From: JBBWZH01 sp035544115
Lineage (GTDB): Bacteria > Actinomycetota > Actinomycetes > Mycobacteriales > CADCTP01
Direction: 5' to 3'
DNA length: 64,000 nucleotides
Assembly (NCBI GenBank): GCA_963714145.1
Contig: OY970235.1
Coordinates: 124,001-188,000 of the forward strand
Under the pieces are notes generated by a model, which made no database searches, was not told the DNA's origin, and worked only from the letters and a program-made list of their open reading frames with translations. Position 1 is the first letter of the stretch; each line of letters begins with the position of its first letter. Made by a program: the position numbers and the translations under genes. This document shows, piece by piece, positions 60,180-64,000 of this stretch.

Positions 60180-61350
60180 TCAGACGTCGATCGTCTGGTA
60201 GACGGTGGTCCAGAAGTCTTGTGTGCGCGACAGGCGCTCGTCGCCGGCGTGGGCGCGTTGCATCACCAGGATGGTGATCAGGTCCTCAGCCGGGTCGTTG
60301 TGCCAGGCGGTGCCGTAGCCGGGCCAGCCGTAGCTGCCGGCCGACGTGCCCAGGTGCGTTCGGCGGGTGCGGACAGACATGCCGAAGCCCAGCCCATGGC
60401 GTCGAAGTAGCCCGGCCAGAACCCGGAGACCGCCTTCTGCGCCGGACTCAGTTGCTCGCTGGTCATCAGCGCCGCCGACGCCCCCGGACAGCACCCGCTC
60501 GCCGCGGTGCGTGCCGCCGGCGAGCAGCGCGGAGGCGAAGGCGAGGAAGTCGTCGGCGGTCGAGACCAGGCCGCCGCCGCCCGACTCGAACGCCGGCGGC
60601 CGGCTCCACCGCCCGTCCGGGCCGTCCTCGACGACGGGCCGGCCGGCGACGTCGTCGCGCTCGTACGCCGTCGCCAGCCGGACGGTGCTCTCCCCGCTGA
60701 CAGTGGAGTCGGTGCCGGTCACCCGAGTGGGCCGCAGAGCCGCTCGCGCAGGGCGTCCCCGAACGACATTCCGGTGGTCCGCGCGATCAGCACCCCGGTC
60801 ACGTCCGCCGCGGTGTCGTACATCCACCGCTCGCCCGGCTGGTGCACCAACGGCAGCACGCCGAGCCGCTGGATCCACTCGTCCGGCGCCGGCTCGCCGA
60901 TCGCGCCCGGCGCGTCGGAGAACGGCACCGTCTTGGCGGGCATCATCCCGGTGCCGAGGGTGTACGTCAGCAGGTCCCGCACGGTGATCGGGCGGGCCGC
61001 GGCAACCGTGTCCGCCAGCGGGCCGTCCGGGTCGGCGAGCACGGTCATGTCCGCCAGCGCCGGGAGCAGGTCGTCGACCGAGTCGTCCAGGCGCAGCGTG
61101 CAGTCCTGGATCAGTTCATCGCGCACGCGGCAACGATCGGCTTCGACGTCGACCCCAGGCGGCAGATTCGTGTCGGCCACCATCAGCGTTTCCGACCCTG
61201 GCCCTCGAACGCGAGCGTCCCCGTCGCCTCGACGTGCACTTCGCCGCGGCGCGCGAGCACGGCCACCATGCCCGGCACGACGCCGGACTCGACCTGCCGC
61301 TCCGGTAGCCCGCGTAACCGCGCCAGACGTCCCGCCGAGAAGCCGCCAGC
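60180..61350 (-). pseudogene. Decayed serine hydrolase (class C beta-lactamase family)
   Basis: Minus-strand fragments in three frames add up to a beta-lactamase-like esterase. The N-terminal part (VPGMVAVLARRGEVHVEATG, near 61200-61290) is followed by a gap where the SxxK active site should be. The middle (LPPGVDVEADRCRVR, then PITVRDLLTYTLGTGMMPAK) and APDEWIQRLGVLPLVHQPGE come next. After a frame change near 60720, GGGGLVSTADDFLAFASALL runs to TTVYQTIDV. The missing catalytic Ser-Lys and at least two frameshifts show it is dead. It separates the dpd restriction arm from dpdB-dpdA. Confidence 0.8.
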
Positions 61351-61906
61351 AGCTACCTGTCTCCTCCTCACCCGCCCGCAAATTACACCGGCAGCGCCGT
61401 CCGACTTCACAGCCGCCGCAGCGTAGGGCGGCTTCCAGTGTCGCTGCCGGCGAACATCGCCACCGCCGCGTCGCTGGACTGGTTGCCGGTGCTGGTGGCC
61501 GACTGGCCTTGGCCGCGCTGCTGCTGGCGGTGGAACTCCTGGCCCGCCACCCGACCTGGCCCGGCACCGAGACCCTACCGATCCACCCGCCGGTCGCCGA
61601 ACGGACCGAGACCATCGACAGCACGCCCGCCGCGGACGCTGAGCCGGCCGCGAACATCGAGAAGTTCCGCGCGGCCGAGACTGACCACCACCGAGGAGCC
61701 GATCGTCACCCTCGCCCGTCCGACCGAACTGCTCCGGCCGGGACCGCAGGCGGAACGCGGAAGCCTTTCGACAAGTCCAGGGGGCTTGACACCTACTCAC
61801 ATGTAACATCAGGCGACCCTGAGACAAAGTCTAGTCCTTGCCGTTATGGTCGGACTGACCGGTGGCCAGGCCTGACTTTCTCGGGATCCGTCGCCTTTCC
61901 TATGTA
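61351..61906. other. Gene-free region between the dead hydrolase and dpdB
   Basis: No intact gene. A plus-strand frame near 61500-61700 (LAALLLAVELLARHPTWPGT, then ETLPIHPPVAERTETID) looks like a truncated fragment of some actinobacterial protein, but has no recognisable start or family. From about 61790 the base composition drops towards AT-rich (for example TATGTATTATC near 61901), matching the lower GC of dpdB and dpdA. Confidence 0.4.
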
Positions 61907-63079
61907 TTATCTCACCGATGACTGACTCCATACTCTTGCCTTGTATTCGAATAGAAGGTGGTTGGTGAGGAGTTTGATGTCGCGGGGGGTGTTTTGTAGG
62001 TCGTTCCATTTGCGCTGGTCGTGGGGGCCGAATTCCCAGTAGCCGTTAGTCCATCGGCAGATGGGTTTGAGGGCGAGGAGATCGTTGGCAAAGTCGGCGG
62101 CGGTTGGACCGCCGGTGCGCCGGTGTCGGTCAGTGATGGCGTCCATGACGAAGCCGAGGCTAACGATGCCGACGCCGTGCATGAGGCGGGAGCGTCGGGG
62201 TGGGTGGCCCCAGGCGTCGGGGAAGACGCCGGCGACTGCGGCCCAGAAGCTGTTGAGGAGGGCGAGCATGGCGTCGGTATCGCCTTCGCCGGTCGCAGGG
62301 TCGCGATGGCGGTAGAGGGCTCCGTCGCTGAGACTGTTTTCCAGCATGCGGAGGATTGAGTTGTCCTTGACCACGCCACCAGGGGTCGTCGGGGTGTGGA
62401 TCATTTCCTTCAACGCGGAGCCGGAATCGTGGTTGAGTCGATCGAGGAGGTAGGCGGGGTACCGACGTAGTTGGAGGCGGGTCGGCAGGACTCCCGCGGT
62501 GCTGGGTAGCAGTTCGTGGATGAGTCCCTTGGGTAGTGGTTTGGTGGAGTTAACCAGAATAAACTGGGAGCGTTGTTCGGCATCGGAGTCGGTGATGAAG
62601 GCGGTGATGCAGATCGGGAAGACATCGACTCGGGCTTCGCGGATTGCAGCGCAGCGTTGTTGGCCGTCGACTACCCAGCCGGGCTTGTCCTCATCCGCAC
62701 CGTCACGATCGACCGGGATAACGAGTGTCCCAGGTAGGACGTAACCGTCCATAGTGGCGTTTTCTGGTTCGAAGCAGACCCGCTTATCGAATGCGATGAC
62801 CAGCGCATTCGGGATCATGGCGTCGTCAGATTCGAGGTATTTGCGGATCGAGGCGATGTGGGAGAGGACCTCGGGTCGTTGGTAGCCCTGGATCTGATCG
62901 GTATCGTCGCGATGGACGCGTGAGACGGTCGCGAAGTGGGGTAGCAGTTTGCCGTCGACTGCGAAGCTGTAGAGGGTGCGGTTGGGGCCTTGTTTGACTT
63001 GGAGTGCTGGCAAGCGCAACTCCCGCCGGCCAGATTCGGCCGGGTCTGAGCCGCGGGGGTTGCGGGTGCGTGGGGTCAT
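61907..63079 (-). CDS. dpdB: DpdB: DGQHR-domain (ParB/DndB-like) protein
   Basis: A 390-residue DGQHR-domain protein. The family motif appears as WVVDGQQRCAAIREA at about residues 135-149 (DGQQR 138-142), preceded by IQGYQRPEVLSHIASIRKYL. DndB-like proteins of this class bind DNA and hydrolyse ATP; DpdB is required with DpdA to insert preQ0 into DNA. The ATG at 63079 overlaps the dpdA stop as ATGA, so it is translated from the dpdA mRNA. Codon use and GC content are visibly lower than in dpdE-D, suggesting a separate origin or transfer history. Confidence 0.9.
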   Translation of the reverse strand: MTPRTRNPRGSDPAESGRRELRLPALQVKQGPNRTLYSFAVDGKLLPHFATVSRVHRDDTDQIQGYQRPEVLSHIASIRKYLESDDAMIPNALVIAFDKRVCFEPENATMDGYVLPGTLVIPVDRDGADEDKPGWVVDGQQRCAAIREARVDVFPICITAFITDSDAEQRSQFILVNSTKPLPKGLIHELLPSTAGVLPTRLQLRRYPAYLLDRLNHDSGSALKEMIHTPTTPGGVVKDNSILRMLENSLSDGALYRHRDPATGEGDTDAMLALLNSFWAAVAGVFPDAWGHPPRRSRLMHGVGIVSLGFVMDAITDRHRRTGGPTAADFANDLLALKPICRWTNGYWEFGPHDQRKWNDLQNTPRDIKLLTNHLLFEYKARVWSQSSVR

Positions 63080-64000
63080 GCCGCATTGCCTTCCGTCAGT
63101 TCGCGTTGGAGTCGCTGGTTGAACACGTAGAGGTTGTGGAAGCCGCGTCGCTTGTTGCGTTCGGAGCCGCGGAACATGGCGACGTCGATGCCGGCATTTT
63201 CGCAGATGCCGCAGGGGCAGGTGCGCCAGGGTTGGTCGTCGAGGATTTGGCGGTAGGCGTTGGTGCGGTCTTGGCGGCCGTCGCAGAGGTTGTCATATGC
63301 GGTGAGGGCACGTAGCACCGTAGCGGTCGTCAGTTTGCCGGCATCGAAGCGGCGCAGCGCCGATAGGCAGTCGCGTTCCAATTTCAGGGCGATGGTCTGG
63401 CTTACCTGGCCGGCGCGGATGCGGGCTTTGAGTTTGGGGTTGCCGTCGACCTGTGGGACTCGTAGGGCAGTGTAGGTGCGGTCGAGAGCGTAGTAGTTGT
63501 CGCGGTCATCTTTGAAGGACTGGCGGAAGGGGGAGGTGGAGTCGAAGCTGGTGACGCCGTTGTCGGCGAACGTATCGACATTTTCGCAGCGGGTGACGCC
63601 AAGCAGGTGCAGGCGGGTCCGGGGAGCGCGTTCGGCGTTGATGGCCCCGAGGCAGGTGAGGATCTCGTGGGTCTTGAGGGGCACCATGCCGCCGATCGCG
63701 ATGCGTTCGTAGCCCATGGCCTGTAGTTCGCGGACGGCGGTGGCGTAGGAGGTGGGGCTCCAGCCTTGGGCGACGCCCATCGGCTCGAACCGTGCCCGGC
63801 GGGCGTGGCGGCGGCTGAGGAACTCACGTGCCATGTCAAGGGTGAGCGACTGGCGCTCCCGCCAGATGGCGCTCATTGGGTGGTCGTGGTCGTGGTCGGC
63901 GGCCGGGTCGTAGCCGAGGATGACGTGGTCGACGGAGATACCCAGGTCGAACTGGCATTCGGTGTAGAAGTCGATGACGTCGTCGGGGGTGTAGGGGGGG
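63076..64000 (-). CDS. dpdA: DpdA: DNA-guanine transglycosylase (partial, 5' end outside window)
   Basis: The C-terminal 307 residues of a tRNA-guanine transglycosylase paralogue that exchanges guanine in DNA for preQ0. Visible TGT features are FDLGISVDHVILGYDP near the window edge, containing the catalytic-Asp-type segment, then GYERIAIGGMVPLKTHEIL and LLGVTRCENVDTFADNGVTS with FDSTSPFRQSFKDD. The C-terminal zinc site is represented by CPCGICE and a later His in RRGFHNLY. DpdA differs from Tgt in the insert and C-terminal region. It is in an operon with dpdB, and the promoter and start lie beyond base 64000. Confidence 0.92.
   Translation of the reverse strand, partial: PPYTPDDVIDFYTECQFDLGISVDHVILGYDPAADHDHDHPMSAIWRERQSLTLDMAREFLSRRHARRARFEPMGVAQGWSPTSYATAVRELQAMGYERIAIGGMVPLKTHEILTCLGAINAERAPRTRLHLLGVTRCENVDTFADNGVTSFDSTSPFRQSFKDDRDNYYALDRTYTALRVPQVDGNPKLKARIRAGQVSQTIALKLERDCLSALRRFDAGKLTTATVLRALTAYDNLCDGRQDRTNAYRQILDDQPWRTCPCGICENAGIDVAMFRGSERNKRRGFHNLYVFNQRLQRELTEGNAA

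Overview
The window is high-GC DNA with GTG starts, ATGA/GTGA gene overlaps and actinobacterial families throughout. It fits a filamentous actinomycete, most likely a Micromonosporaceae-type organism; the genus is inference. No rRNA, tRNA or CRISPR array was recognised.

1-7140: small housekeeping and regulatory genes. These are a partial TetR regulator divergent from a DUF2218 membrane protein, a Phd/ParE-type toxin-antitoxin pair, a tautomerase, a short-chain dehydrogenase divergent from its probable TetR repressor with shared palindromic operators, and a large LuxR/AAA regulator whose frame is broken by one apparent extra G.

7524-24929: a 13-gene co-directional cluster that looks biosynthetic. 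In order: MmpL-type exporter, TrpB2-type PLP enzyme, aldehyde dehydrogenase, FAD monooxygenase/reductase-like enzyme, flavin amine oxidase 1, saccharopine-dehydrogenase-like reductase, small DUF4267-like membrane protein, Baeyer-Villiger/FMO-type monooxygenase, AMP-dependent ligase, flavin amine oxidase 2, CrtA-like protein, alpha/beta hydrolase and a nitric oxide synthase oxygenase. Most junctions overlap by 4 nt. The presence of a NOS with two paralogous amine oxidases suggests a specialised metabolite with an NO-derived or oxidised amine step. I do not recognise the product.

25054-36890: an accessory segment bounded by a complete mazG-like gene and a decayed second copy in direct orientation (about 193 bp, roughly 97% identical). 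Inside are decayed genes (a DUF2075-like fragment, a VOC protein, an alpha/beta hydrolase), a PUA/EVE-like plus PD-(D/E)XK nuclease, a Cys-rich unknown protein, a three-gene unknown operon and a divergent UPF1-like SF1 helicase with a long coiled coil. This is a candidate undescribed defence-type module.

37070-42055: VapBC-like toxin-antitoxin, two unknown proteins (848/844 aa with C-terminal helical repeats, and 234 aa) and a nucleotidyltransferase.

42858-64000: a Dpd (7-deazapurine-in-DNA) modification/restriction system. The restriction arm is one tightly overlapped operon in the order dpdE, F, G, H, I, J, K, D. After a 1.7-kb stretch holding a decayed serine hydrolase, dpdB and dpdA (DNA-guanine transglycosylase, cut by the window end) run on the opposite strand. 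dpdC and the preQ0 synthesis genes are not in the window; they could lie beyond base 64000.
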